A DNA stretch of 55,677 nt from Oscillospiraceae bacterium (GTDB lineage Bacteria; Bacillota; Clostridia; Oscillospirales; Ruminococcaceae), in assembly GCA_030523195.1 (NCBI GenBank), contig JAUNJC010000002.1, positions 1 through 55,677 of the forward strand, given 5' to 3'. Positions 34,165 through 41,490 of the stretch are shown here, one piece after another. Numbering within the stretch: position 1 is the first letter of the stretch; the number at the start of each line of letters is the position of its first letter. The notes beneath the pieces are model-generated. The model did no database searches. It was not told the DNA's origin and worked only from the letters and a program-made list of their open reading frames with translations. Position numbers and translations under genes: made by a program.

Positions 34165-35733
34165 ATGAACTGGTACGACAATGCGATTATTTATCACATC
34201 TACCCACTGGGCTTTTGCGGTGCCCCCAAGCACAACGAAGGGGGCGAACCAGTCAACCGATTGGAAAAGGTTTTAGACTGGATTCCGCACTTGAAAGAAA
34301 TGCAGGTAGATGCCGTTTATTTCGGCCCGATCTTTGAATCCGTAGAACATGGCTATGACACCACCGATTATAAGCAGATTGACCGCCGACTCGGTACAAA
34401 TGATATGTTCAAACATATTTGTCAAGAATTACACAAAAATGGAATTCGTGTCATTCTGGACGGCGTTTTCAACCATGTAGGCAGAAATTTCTGGGCATTT
34501 CGAGATGTACAGGAAAAGAAACAGGCTTCTCCATACTGTGACTGGTTTGCTGGTCTGAATTTTGGCGGCTCCAGCCCATGCGGCGACCCATTCTGGTACG
34601 AGGGATGGAATGGCTATTATAATCTGGTCAAGCTGAACCTCAAGAACTGGCATGTCTGTGACCACCTGATTGATGCGGTTGGCTACTGGATGGATGAATT
34701 CGATATTGACGGCATTCGGTTCGATGCAGCTGACTGCGTAGACTTTGACTTCTTCAAGCGAATCCGCAATTTCTGCAAGGGCAAAAAAGCAGATTTCTGG
34801 CTGATGGGAGAAATCATTCATGGTGATTATAAGCGTTGGGCAAATCCAGAAATGCTGGATTCTGTTACGAACTATGAATGCTATAAGGGCATTTACTCCT
34901 CTCACAACGACAAGAACTATTTTGAAATTGACTATTCCATCAACCGCCAGTTCGGAAACGGCGGTATTTACAAGGGCATCAACCTGTATAACTTCGTAGA
35001 CAACCACGATGTCAACCGGCTTGCCAGCACGCTAGTGGATCAGCGGTATCTGCCGCTCTGCTATACACTGATGTATGCAATGCCGGGTATCCCATCTGTT
35101 TATTACGGCAGTGAATACGGTGTACAGGGACGGCATGAAAATAACTCTGACGATGGACTGCGGCCGTGTCTGGACTTGGCAGAATTACAGCGGAGCGGCA
35201 ATCTGGATTTGTATCGGCATCTGGTCAAGCTGGGCAGAATTTACAGAGCCTATCCGGCACTGCGTACTGGCAGTTACCAGACTGTCATTGTCCGCAACCG
35301 ACAGCTGTTGTTCCGCAAGGACTGGAACGACACAACCGTTTATGTGGCATTGAATCTGGAAGATTGCAGCTATGATATGCAATTTGGTACCCATCTGCCA
35401 GCTCTGGTCGATGTAGTCAGCGGACAGCCGATTCCTGTCAATAATGGCAATGCATCTCTTCACATGCCGCCATTCAGTGCAATGATTCTGGTAACAGATG
35501 ACATTGTAAACAACGCAGATGCACCGGAAACACCAGCAGTAGAAGCAGCTCCGAAGCCAGTCGAAGCTGGTGACCGCTACAAGCAGGAAGACGGCAGTGT
35601 TTGGAAGGTAACCTCTCTGGCGAGCCATGCAGAAACACAGGAAGTGCTGGTAATTTATCAGGAAGAGGCAACCGGAAAGGTATGGGCAATGCCGAAGGCA
35701 CTATTCACAGACAGAAAAATGGAATTGCTCTAA
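34165..35733 (+). CDS. GH13 alpha-amylase-family enzyme with C-terminal DUF1653 domain
   Basis: A 522-residue, apparently cytoplasmic enzyme (no signal peptide). The GH13 barrel spans about 1-390: VILDGVFNHVG (region I), GIRFDAAD with nucleophile Asp187, LMGEI with acid/base Glu216, and FVDNHDVNR with Asp282. A beta domain follows, then a Pro/Ala linker (about 450-465). The last 55 residues (GDRYKQEDGSVWKVTSLA, EVLVIYQEEATGKVWAMP) match DUF1653. The enzyme should act on short alpha-glucans inside the cell; specificity is not readable. The fusion of DUF1653, usually a stand-alone small protein, to a GH13 enzyme is unusual. AAAAAGGAG precedes the ATG. Confidence 0.9.
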   Translation: MNWYDNAIIYHIYPLGFCGAPKHNEGGEPVNRLEKVLDWIPHLKEMQVDAVYFGPIFESVEHGYDTTDYKQIDRRLGTNDMFKHICQELHKNGIRVILDGVFNHVGRNFWAFRDVQEKKQASPYCDWFAGLNFGGSSPCGDPFWYEGWNGYYNLVKLNLKNWHVCDHLIDAVGYWMDEFDIDGIRFDAADCVDFDFFKRIRNFCKGKKADFWLMGEIIHGDYKRWANPEMLDSVTNYECYKGIYSSHNDKNYFEIDYSINRQFGNGGIYKGINLYNFVDNHDVNRLASTLVDQRYLPLCYTLMYAMPGIPSVYYGSEYGVQGRHENNSDDGLRPCLDLAELQRSGNLDLYRHLVKLGRIYRAYPALRTGSYQTVIVRNRQLLFRKDWNDTTVYVALNLEDCSYDMQFGTHLPALVDVVSGQPIPVNNGNASLHMPPFSAMILVTDDIVNNADAPETPAVEAAPKPVEAGDRYKQEDGSVWKVTSLASHAETQEVLVIYQEEATGKVWAMPKALFTDRKMELL

Positions 35734-35754
35734 GCAGACATTCCATTTGAGAAA

Positions 35755-35792
35755 AGAATCGCTCTTTCCATTTTGGGGAGAGCGTTTCTTGT
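35755..35792 (+). terminator. Terminator of the GH13 gene
   Basis: CGCTCTTTCC and GGGGAGAGCG arms (two G-T pairs) around ATTTT, then TTTCTT. Confidence 0.75.
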
Positions 35793-35937
35793 AAACGGTA
35801 ATGATTGCAGTTTAACAGGAAAAAAGCAAAATCTGCGTTGCTGACATTTTTCCACGCAGTGGGGAATCACACAAAAATCCATTTTTGGAAAACTTGTCCG
35901 AATCGTCCGGCAGATTCGCTACGCTGTCTGCCTGTGA

Positions 35938-36033
35938 CCGCTGTCCGCCCTGTTCTGTACCACAATTTGCAGTCTAACCACACTAAATTTCTGTATTTCA
36001 TGCCGTTTTGTTTTTTTAAATAGCGGACAGCGG
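35938..36033 (+). mobile_element. Type B inverted-repeat element, copy 1
   Basis: 96 bp with perfect 11-bp ends, CCGCTGTCCGC and GCGGACAGCGG. The interior has CAATTTGCA and CGTTTTGTTTTTTT. Other copies lie at 41088, 52421 and 54522. Confidence 0.7.
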
Positions 36034-36077
36034 ATCTCTTCTCTTTTAGATTGCAATTTTCTCTGATTACAACATTT

Positions 36078-36106
36078 GTTAAGGGGAACAGCTTGTTCCC
36101 CTTAAC
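36078..36106. repeat. Module C palindrome, copy 1
   Basis: Perfect 13-bp arms GTTAAGGGGAACA and TGTTCCCCTTAAC around GCT. Identical 29-bp copies occur at 52563-52591 and 54662-54690. No T-tract follows, so it is not a standard terminator. Confidence 0.85.
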
Positions 36107-36356
36107 AATCCCCTTCCGCCAAGCTGAGCCAGCTTGACCGCAATCGCCTACGGCGTACAATCGTTTCCCGCCCTTGAGGGCGACAAAAAGTTCTTCCCTT
36201 TCATAACATAACGATGGGTGAGCTGTCTGCGGCGACTCGCCGCCTGAGCCAGCTTGACCGCAGTCGCCTGCGGCGTAGAATGACTTCATCATTTATCATA
36301 AACAACAAATTCTTTTTGACGTTCACGATAAAATAATCATCCGGAGGTGTCCCCCT

Positions 36357-37079
36357 TTGTATCCAGAACAGCATCAACGTACCATTGCCCTCATTGGCAT
36401 GGACGCTTTTCAGAAACTTCAACAGAGTCATGTCATGGTATTCGGTCTGGGTGGTGTCGGCTCTTATCTCACAGAAGCCCTCGCCCGTGCCGGAATCGGA
36501 TGGCTTACCATTGTAGACCACGATACGGTCAGTCTCTCCAACTGCAACCGGCAGCTGCCTGCTCTGCATTCCACCATTGGCATGCCGAAAACCACTGTCA
36601 TACAGCAACGCATTGCAGATATCAACCCTGCCTGTCAGGTTACCGTAAAAGACTGCTTTTTTTCGCCGGAAACTGCTAAGCAGTTCTCTTTTGCAGATTG
36701 CAGCTTTGTTGCAGATGCCATTGATACCGTCACGGCAAAGCTGCTGCTGATTGAACGGGCAAAAGCTGCCAATGTGCCAGTGATCAGCTGTATGGGAACG
36801 GGCAACAAACTCGACCCCTCCCGTTTCCGCATTACGGATTATACCAAAACACAGGTCTGCCCACTGGCACGGGTGATGCGGCTGGAGCTGCGGAAACGTG
36901 GGATTCAAGATGTGCCTGTACTATGGTCAGACGAACCGCCAAAATCTGCACAGGGACTGGGAAAAACGGAACACGGAAAACCCGTTCCAGCAAGTATTTC
37001 CTATGTCCCATCTGTGGCTGGACTGCTGATGGCTGGATATATCATCCGTCACTTTACTGAATCCGATAAAAATCACTAA
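36357..37079 (+). CDS. tcdA: tRNA threonylcarbamoyladenosine dehydratase (TcdA, ThiF/HesA family)
   Basis: A 240-residue E1-like enzyme that cyclises t6A37 in tRNA to ct6A using ATP. FGLGGVGSYLTEALARAGIG is the nucleotide-binding loop, IVDHDTVSLSNCNRQ the conserved D-x-D-x-V-x-x-S-N-x-x-R-Q block, and DAIDTVTAKLLL the adenylation-site helix; GTGNKLDPSRFRITDYTKT is typical of TcdA. The start is TTG 36357 with GGAGGTG about eight bases upstream; the next in-frame ATG would remove the conserved N-terminus. The repeat block ends about 60 bases upstream. The second accessory island starts 17 bases downstream. Confidence 0.9.
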   Translation: MYPEQHQRTIALIGMDAFQKLQQSHVMVFGLGGVGSYLTEALARAGIGWLTIVDHDTVSLSNCNRQLPALHSTIGMPKTTVIQQRIADINPACQVTVKDCFFSPETAKQFSFADCSFVADAIDTVTAKLLLIERAKAANVPVISCMGTGNKLDPSRFRITDYTKTQVCPLARVMRLELRKRGIQDVPVLWSDEPPKSAQGLGKTEHGKPVPASISYVPSVAGLLMAGYIIRHFTESDKNH

Positions 37080-37095
37080 AAAGGAGCAACCACAC

Positions 37096-37755
37096 ATGAC
37101 ATTGGAAGAATTCAAACAGAAAGCAAAAACAGATCACGACTGGGCACCGGGCTGGGATGCCATTGACAGTGTATTCGATGCCCTTTATCCCGGACAGGAA
37201 CCTGCCCATTTCGCTAACGATTTTACAAGCCGGGCGATGTTTGGCGGAAACGAATACCTGGATGGCTATTCGATTTATACCTCCGATCATGGCTACAAAC
37301 ACCTTGTCACCTACGGCATGACAGAACTCTATGCAAATGAAGAAGCATTTGGTGGAGAATACAACGGATGGGGCTATGAAATGACCATCAAGCTGGCAGA
37401 AACCGATGTGGAACGTTGTATGTGGGCAATCAACGTACTTGCCAACTTAGCACGGTATACCTATCAAAACAAACGGTATTTGGAACCATATGAATTTATT
37501 GCAAACCAAGGAAATTCCATTTGTGCAAATCGTCCATCTGCCATAACTGCACTGCTCACGGTATCTGATACAGAAGCAAGTGGCGTGGATACGATTTATG
37601 GTAGAACGGATTTTATACAACTGGTCGGCATAACAGAACTGGAACTAGCGGCATTAAAGAACAACCGTGACCTTGCAATGACACTCGTAGAGCGGATGAA
37701 ACAGGAAAATCCGTATCTTGTAACAGATTTAAACCGCACGAAATCCTATTTATAA
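37096..37755 (+). CDS. Suppressor-of-fused (SUFU) domain protein
   Basis: A 219-residue protein of the bacterial SUFU family. Recognisable parts are PGWDAIDSVFDALYPGQEP, DGYSIYTSDHGYKHLVTYGM, EYNGWGYEMTIKL and WAINVLANLARYTYQNKRYL. Bacterial SUFU proteins are predicted immunity proteins of polymorphic toxin systems; no toxin is visible here. AAAAAGGAG lies before the ATG, 17 bases after tcdA, so it may be co-transcribed with it. It is the first gene of an accessory run that extends to 40248. Confidence 0.88.
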   Translation: MTLEEFKQKAKTDHDWAPGWDAIDSVFDALYPGQEPAHFANDFTSRAMFGGNEYLDGYSIYTSDHGYKHLVTYGMTELYANEEAFGGEYNGWGYEMTIKLAETDVERCMWAINVLANLARYTYQNKRYLEPYEFIANQGNSICANRPSAITALLTVSDTEASGVDTIYGRTDFIQLVGITELELAALKNNRDLAMTLVERMKQENPYLVTDLNRTKSYL

Positions 37756-37777
37756 CAAACAAAAGGAAAACCTACCT

Positions 37778-38165
37778 ATGACGGACAAAAAATTAGTAAG
37801 AAGATGGCTTTCGGTTTTCGGACAAAATGTTCCAAAAGAAATCATGGAGAACCATGTCACCACTGACGGAAATCATATGTGGCATATTTTTACTTGGGGC
37901 AATGTTCCCTGTCTGGAAGGAGATGCAGCAAGGGCGGCATTCGACTCGTTGCAGGATTGCAAAGGGATACAGTTTTATGGAGGATATGACTGTAACATCA
38001 AACGAGTCTCCATCTGGAAAAAAAAGAACTGCAAAGGCACTGGACAGAGAACGCTACACCGATATCTATATTGTTGCAACCGATTTCTCGTGGACATATG
38101 TACATACCCATGAACCAGAGTTCGGCCCCTACTTTTGCCAAAAGGAATTGTTTGCAACCGACTAA
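37778..38165 (+). pseudogene. DUF4275-family gene with a frameshift at an A8 run
   Basis: The first frame (from ATG 37778) gives MTDKKLVRRWLSVFGQNVPK, then WHIFTWGNVPCLEGDAARAA and YGGYDCNIKRVSIWKK. The rest of the family (RERYTDIYIVATDFSWTYVH, HEPEFGPYFCQKELFATD) is in the next frame and ends at 38165. The switch falls in eight consecutive A bases at 38018-38025; seven A would restore one continuous frame of about 128 codons. The upstream frame alone would end at 38113 with an unrelated tail. It could be a true pseudogene, a slippage-expressed gene, or a sequencing error in a homopolymer. DUF4275 genes are often found in immunity-type clusters. Confidence 0.8.
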
Positions 38166-38191
38166 ATTATATGAGAAAGGAAATGTATCTA

Positions 38192-38707
38192 ATGAAACAG
38201 ACAAATGAAAATACCAACAACGCTGGAACATCTGCGAAACCATTTCATACAGATAAGGCAAAATGGCAGTGGGATTCTGCTATGGAATATTACTGTAAAC
38301 GATTGGATAAAAATCCAGATTCCCTGACGGACGAAGACGAAGTCATCATCTGGGAATGCGCTGGCAATCACATGGCATTCTTCCTCACATGGCTGATTCG
38401 CCACGATTTTTTAGGAGAAATCCATCTGGAGGCAGAGGAAGCTCCTGCGATCGAAGCTGTGAAACAGAAAACCATGACAGGTGCTGCATTTTTCAGCCAA
38501 TATTGTGATATGGTACTTTGCAGAGAGGACATGGCAGCATGTATTCTGCCGTTTGTGGATGCCTATTATGAGACAAATTATTCGAAAGATTATTGCAATT
38601 ATATGCAGGAAAAAACGCTGGAAACGCCCTTTTCTTGGGAGGATTATGAAGCATTTGAACCTATTTTAGACAAACGTTATGCAGCATATTGTCAAGCTCA
38701 CCATTGA
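38192..38707 (+). CDS. Uncharacterised accessory protein (DUF7832-like)
   Basis: A 171-residue soluble protein. HMAFFLTWLIRHDFLGEIHL followed by MTGAAFFSQYCDMVLCREDM resembles the DUF7832 family (helical proteins of immunity-type neighbourhoods), but I assign it only tentatively. The ATG follows AGAAAGGAAA. Fragments of this gene's 5' end and middle recur in the mosaic pseudogene at 39583-39780, so at least two copies once existed here. Confidence 0.65.
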   Translation: MKQTNENTNNAGTSAKPFHTDKAKWQWDSAMEYYCKRLDKNPDSLTDEDEVIIWECAGNHMAFFLTWLIRHDFLGEIHLEAEEAPAIEAVKQKTMTGAAFFSQYCDMVLCREDMAACILPFVDAYYETNYSKDYCNYMQEKTLETPFSWEDYEAFEPILDKRYAAYCQAHH

Positions 38708-38716
38708 GCATTCGGT

Positions 38717-39106
38717 ATGGAGCAAATGGATAGACACCGCAATCTCATGCATATGTGTATCAATACAGGCGATTTTCCACTCCAAACGAAATCGGAAATA
38801 GCAGAACAAATCCAAAAAAGTGCCGCTTTGCCGTTAGATGAAATTTGGATCAGTGGTGAAACAGAATATCCCTGCCTTGCCATTTTAGTAAATGGAGCGA
38901 ATAGCTGTCTTACTTATTTTGAAAAAGAAGGTGTCATATGGTTGTCCTATGGAACAAGACAGAGACCTGTCCTTTTTATTGCGGGCGGCGTAGAATGGGA
39001 AGCACCTGCTGACAGCGTTATTTCCACAGAAGACGCTATTGCTTGTATGAAAACATTTTTTGAAACAAGGGAAAAGCCAACCTGTATCGAATGGCAGCTA
39101 TTATGA
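38717..39106 (+). CDS. Imm1-like immunity family protein
   Basis: A 129-residue protein. IWISGETEYPCLAILVNGAN, SCLTYFEKEGVIWLSYG and the C-terminal PADSVISTEDAIACMKTFFE with PTCIEWQ resemble Imm1-type immunity proteins (inference from pattern, not a database match). It starts nine bases after the previous stop with a weak ribosome binding site, so translational coupling is likely. No cognate toxin is seen in the window. Confidence 0.62.
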   Translation: MEQMDRHRNLMHMCINTGDFPLQTKSEIAEQIQKSAALPLDEIWISGETEYPCLAILVNGANSCLTYFEKEGVIWLSYGTRQRPVLFIAGGVEWEAPADSVISTEDAIACMKTFFETREKPTCIEWQLL

Positions 39107-39173
39107 GCCCATTTTCCTGCACAAATGCGATTTGATTTTTCCAAAAAATCTTTAGAAAGGAAACAGATATATT

Positions 39174-39515
39174 ATGAAATCCAAATTGCAGATGTTCTTT
39201 TGCAGCGTATGGTGCATTCTTTTAAGCATTGTTTCACCAATTTGCTATGGAATTATTTATATGAATATTACAGGTCACGCCAAAGGATATGCATATGATT
39301 TAGGACCTGAAAAAGATATATCCATCATGATTGGTGTGATTGAGCTTATCATATATTTATTATTATTAATTCCGACATTACTATATTTATGCAAAAAGTT
39401 TTATAATATCAAAAAATGGATGCTCCTCCTGCCGCTGATCGGATATGTTGTCTTTTTTGGCGTTGGAATCAAGATTATGGGGTGGTCGGTGTTTTTATAC
39501 TGCTTTGGAAGATAG
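39174..39515 (+). CDS. Small membrane protein, unknown
   Basis: A 113-residue protein with three hydrophobic segments (about 8-30, 50-72 and 82-108) separated by a polar loop (GHAKGYAYDLGPEKDI) and a basic loop (CKKFYNIKKW). I do not recognise the family. The leader CTTTAGAAAGGAAA is the same 5' tag seen before the mosaic pseudogene (39549) and the HAD gene (40290). Confidence 0.65.
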   Translation: MKSKLQMFFCSVWCILLSIVSPICYGIIYMNITGHAKGYAYDLGPEKDISIMIGVIELIIYLLLLIPTLLYLCKKFYNIKKWMLLLPLIGYVVFFGVGIKIMGWSVFLYCFGR

Positions 39516-39544
39516 AAATTTTTATTCATCTCATATCATCAGAT

Positions 39545-39581
39545 ACCCTTTAGAAAGGAAATCAACATGGAACATCACACC
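39545..39581 (+). repeat. Duplicate of the HAD gene start
   Basis: 36 of 37 bases are identical to 40287-40323: the ribosome binding site TTTAGAAAGGAAATCAAC, the ATG and the first codons of the HAD gene. Here the frame runs on into unrelated sequence. Confidence 0.85.
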
Positions 39582-39582
39582 C

Positions 39583-39780
39583 TTTGAACCAGATCTCGAT
39601 TCTTATTTTTGCTCAAAGGAATCGCTTGCAACAGACTTATCGTATGGGAAAATAAAACAAACGAATAAAGACACAAACAACTTAGAAAGACCTATTGAGC
39701 CGTTTCGTGCAGATCAGGTAAAATAGGAGTCACATTCTGCCACTTGTGGATGCCCATTACGAAATAAATTGTTTAAGGAA
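39583..39780 (+). pseudogene. Mosaic remnant of DUF4275 and DUF7832-like genes
   Basis: Three pieces in order. FEPDLDSYFCSKESLATD copies the DUF4275 C-terminus (HEPEFGPYFCQKELFATD). KQTNKDTNN then PFRADQVK copies the start of the DUF7832-like protein (KQTNENTNN, PFHTDKAK). The bases ATTCTGCCACTTGTGGATGC copy its middle near 38549. Internal deletions and stops prevent expression of either protein. Confidence 0.75.
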
Positions 39781-39789
39781 ATAATTCAA

Positions 39790-40248
39790 ATGAAAATAAT
39801 ACTTGCTACAGAACAGTTATTGGATACTGTTAAGTACATTACACAAGAAACCATTTCTACAGTATACCCACATTACTATCCAGTTGGTGCAGTCGCTTTC
39901 TTTCAATCCCATCACTGTAATAAAAATATTTTGCAGGACATTACATCAAATTGTGTTTTCCTGCTGCAAGAAAATGACACCTTTGTGGGAACTGTGACAA
40001 TAAAACAAAATGAGATTTGCCGTCTTTTTGTAATACCGAAATTTCGGCACAATGGATATGGAAGAATGCTTTTAGATTTTGCAGAAGAAAAAATCTTTCA
40101 TCACTTCCCTGAAATCATATTAGATGCTTCTCTGCCTGCCAAAAAAATTTATCAATTGCGTGGGTATGTAGAAAAAGAATTTCATATCATAGAAACCGCA
40201 AACGGCGACAAACTTTGCTATGATTCTATGTGTAAAAAACAGGCGTGA
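39790..40248 (+). CDS. GNAT-family N-acetyltransferase
   Basis: A 152-residue acetyltransferase. CRLFVIPKFRHNGYGRMLLD contains the acetyl-CoA-binding loop (R-x-x-G-x-G/A type), and EIILDASLPAKKIYQLRGY the C-terminal strand and Tyr region. The substrate is unknown. ATG 39790 follows AAGGAA nine bases upstream. It is the last gene of the accessory island; the HAD gene start, of which a duplicate precedes this gene, follows after 60 bases. Confidence 0.85.
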   Translation: MKIILATEQLLDTVKYITQETISTVYPHYYPVGAVAFFQSHHCNKNILQDITSNCVFLLQENDTFVGTVTIKQNEICRLFVIPKFRHNGYGRMLLDFAEEKIFHHFPEIILDASLPAKKIYQLRGYVEKEFHIIETANGDKLCYDSMCKKQA

Positions 40249-40286
40249 ATTTCTCATTTCTATCATGAAACCTATTGTTCAAAAAC

Positions 40287-40323
40287 ACCCTTTAGAAAGG
40301 AAATCAACATGGAATATCACACC
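40287..40323 (+). repeat. Original HAD gene start (partner of 39545-39581)
   Basis: A functional ribosome binding site and start codon; matches the duplicate at 39545-39581 in 36 of 37 bases. Confidence 0.85.
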
Positions 40324-40989
40324 TTAAACAGCGTCATTTTCGACTTGGACGGCACACTGCTGGATTCCACCACCGTCTGGTCAGACATCGACCGGCAAAT
40401 TTTACAGCACTATGGCATGGAAGCACCGGCAGACTTAAAAAAGCAAATCCAAAAAATGACAATTCCAGAATCCTCACAATATTTTATTGACCGCTTTCAT
40501 CTGCCCTGCACACAGGAAGCATTTATCGCACTGGTGCAGTCGCTGGCAGAAGATGCCTACCGGAATACCCTACCGCTGAAAGACGGTGTCCTGCCGCTTT
40601 TGGATTTTCTGGATGCCCGAAACATCCCCTACTGCGTCGCAACGGCAACCTACCCAACTTTGGCAGAAGCCGCATTAAAACGGCTGCACATCTGGGAACG
40701 GCTTTCCTTTCTCATAACCGAACAGGAAGTCGGCATTGGCAAAGTACAGCCCATCATTTACCGGCAGGCTGCCAATCGAATGTGCTGCGGCAAACGACAG
40801 ACCGTGGTTGTAGAAGATGCCCTGCATGGTATTACTTCCGCAGCAAAAGACGGATTTTTTACCGTTGGCGTTTATGATACTGCGATTTCCCAAGCAGAAT
40901 GGGAACAAATTCAGCAGACGGCTACGGTTTCTGTTCAGAATCTATCCGATTTGCAAGATGCCATTCATAGCGGTTTGATTCCGTTGTAA
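40309..40989 (+). CDS. HAD-superfamily hydrolase (HAD-IA, beta-phosphoglucomutase-like)
   Basis: A 226-residue phosphatase or mutase. VIFDLDGTLLDSTTVW holds the nucleophile Asp and acid/base Asp; CVATATYPTLAEAAL is motif II (Thr), GKVQPIIYRQAANRM supplies motif III Lys, and VVVEDALHGITSA motif IV. The helical cap lies at about residues 18-90. Substrates of this subfamily are small phosphorylated metabolites. AGAAAGGAA precedes the ATG. The 5' end is duplicated 742 bases upstream. It is followed by a repeat-filled spacer. Confidence 0.9.
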   Translation: MEYHTLNSVIFDLDGTLLDSTTVWSDIDRQILQHYGMEAPADLKKQIQKMTIPESSQYFIDRFHLPCTQEAFIALVQSLAEDAYRNTLPLKDGVLPLLDFLDARNIPYCVATATYPTLAEAALKRLHIWERLSFLITEQEVGIGKVQPIIYRQAANRMCCGKRQTVVVEDALHGITSAAKDGFFTVGVYDTAISQAEWEQIQQTATVSVQNLSDLQDAIHSGLIPL

Positions 40990-41028
40990 GCTGTCCCAAT
41001 TTCTTTCAAAAAGCGAAAAGGGAGAAGG

Positions 41029-41450
41029 ATTCTTAGGGATACCAATTCCAAATTATCCGGCAGAATCGCTTTGCTCTCTGCCTGTGTTCGCTGTCCGCCA
41101 TAGTGTGTGTGATATCAATTTGCATCCGATTTCTCCTAAACTTCTGTTGTTTGTTGCTTTTTATTTTTAGAATGGCAGACAACGATATCTTGTTTCTCAT
41201 CCATTAAACGATTCCAACTCGTTTGCTTTGCAAGGTGGGCAGCTTGCCCCCCCTTTTTTAGAGGATGCCCTTCCCCTTTGTCGGCTACGCCGACATTTCC
41301 CCACACTATGGGGAATCCCCCTCGCCAAGCTGAGCCAGCTTGACCGCAATCGCCTACGGCGTACAATCGTTTCCCGCCCTTGAGGGAAGCAAAAAGTCTC
41401 TCCCTTCCAAAACATAACGATGGGTGGGCTATCTGCGGCGACTCGCCGCA
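41029..41450 (+). repeat. Composite repeat, modules A, B, D and E
   Basis: Module A (about 41029-41082), type B element (41088-41185), a GC-rich hairpin tract (GGCTACGCC-type near 41283, CCCCACACTATGGGG near 41300), module D hairpin (41326-41342) and module E (about 41355-41450). Module C is absent. The E part has CCGCCCTTGAGGGAAG, which breaks the GGGCGG arm seen in other copies. Confidence 0.82.
41088..41185 (+). mobile_element. Type B inverted-repeat element, copy 2
   Basis: 98 bp. Ends TCGCTGTCCGCCA and TGGCAGACAACGA pair at 11 of 13 positions. Confidence 0.6.
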
Positions 41451-41452
41451 GC

Positions 41453-41468
41453 TGTTTCACGTGAAACA
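41453..41468. promoter_or_regulatory. parS site 5
   Basis: A perfect TGTTTCACGTGAAACA between module E and the trmN6-like start codon. Confidence 0.93.
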
Positions 41469-41490
41469 ATCTATCAGAAAGGAACTTCCC

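Larger units (their letters stand above)
35871..36299 (+). repeat. Composite repeat, fullest copy (A-B-C-D-E-D)
   Basis: Order of parts: module A (35871-35932); type B inverted-repeat element (35938-36033); module C palindrome (36078-36106); module D hairpin CAAGCTG-AGC-CAGCTTG (36120-36136) with GCCTACGGCGT; module E (about 36150-36242); and a second D-like part (36243-36285). It is the longest copy in the window and fills the spacer upstream of tcdA. The minus-strand open frame inside it is judged spurious. Confidence 0.85.

Noticed and set aside
36078..36106. Module C palindrome considered as an intrinsic terminator.
   Set aside because: No T-tract follows on either strand in any of its three copies.
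35867..36292. Minus-strand frame of 141 codons across the composite repeat, and similar frames at 28440-28724, 33096-33446, 41136-41366 and 52469-52699.
   Set aside because: They consist of repeat modules read backwards, lack ribosome binding sites, and different copies are open in different frames, so the similarity is due to the DNA repeat and not to protein selection.
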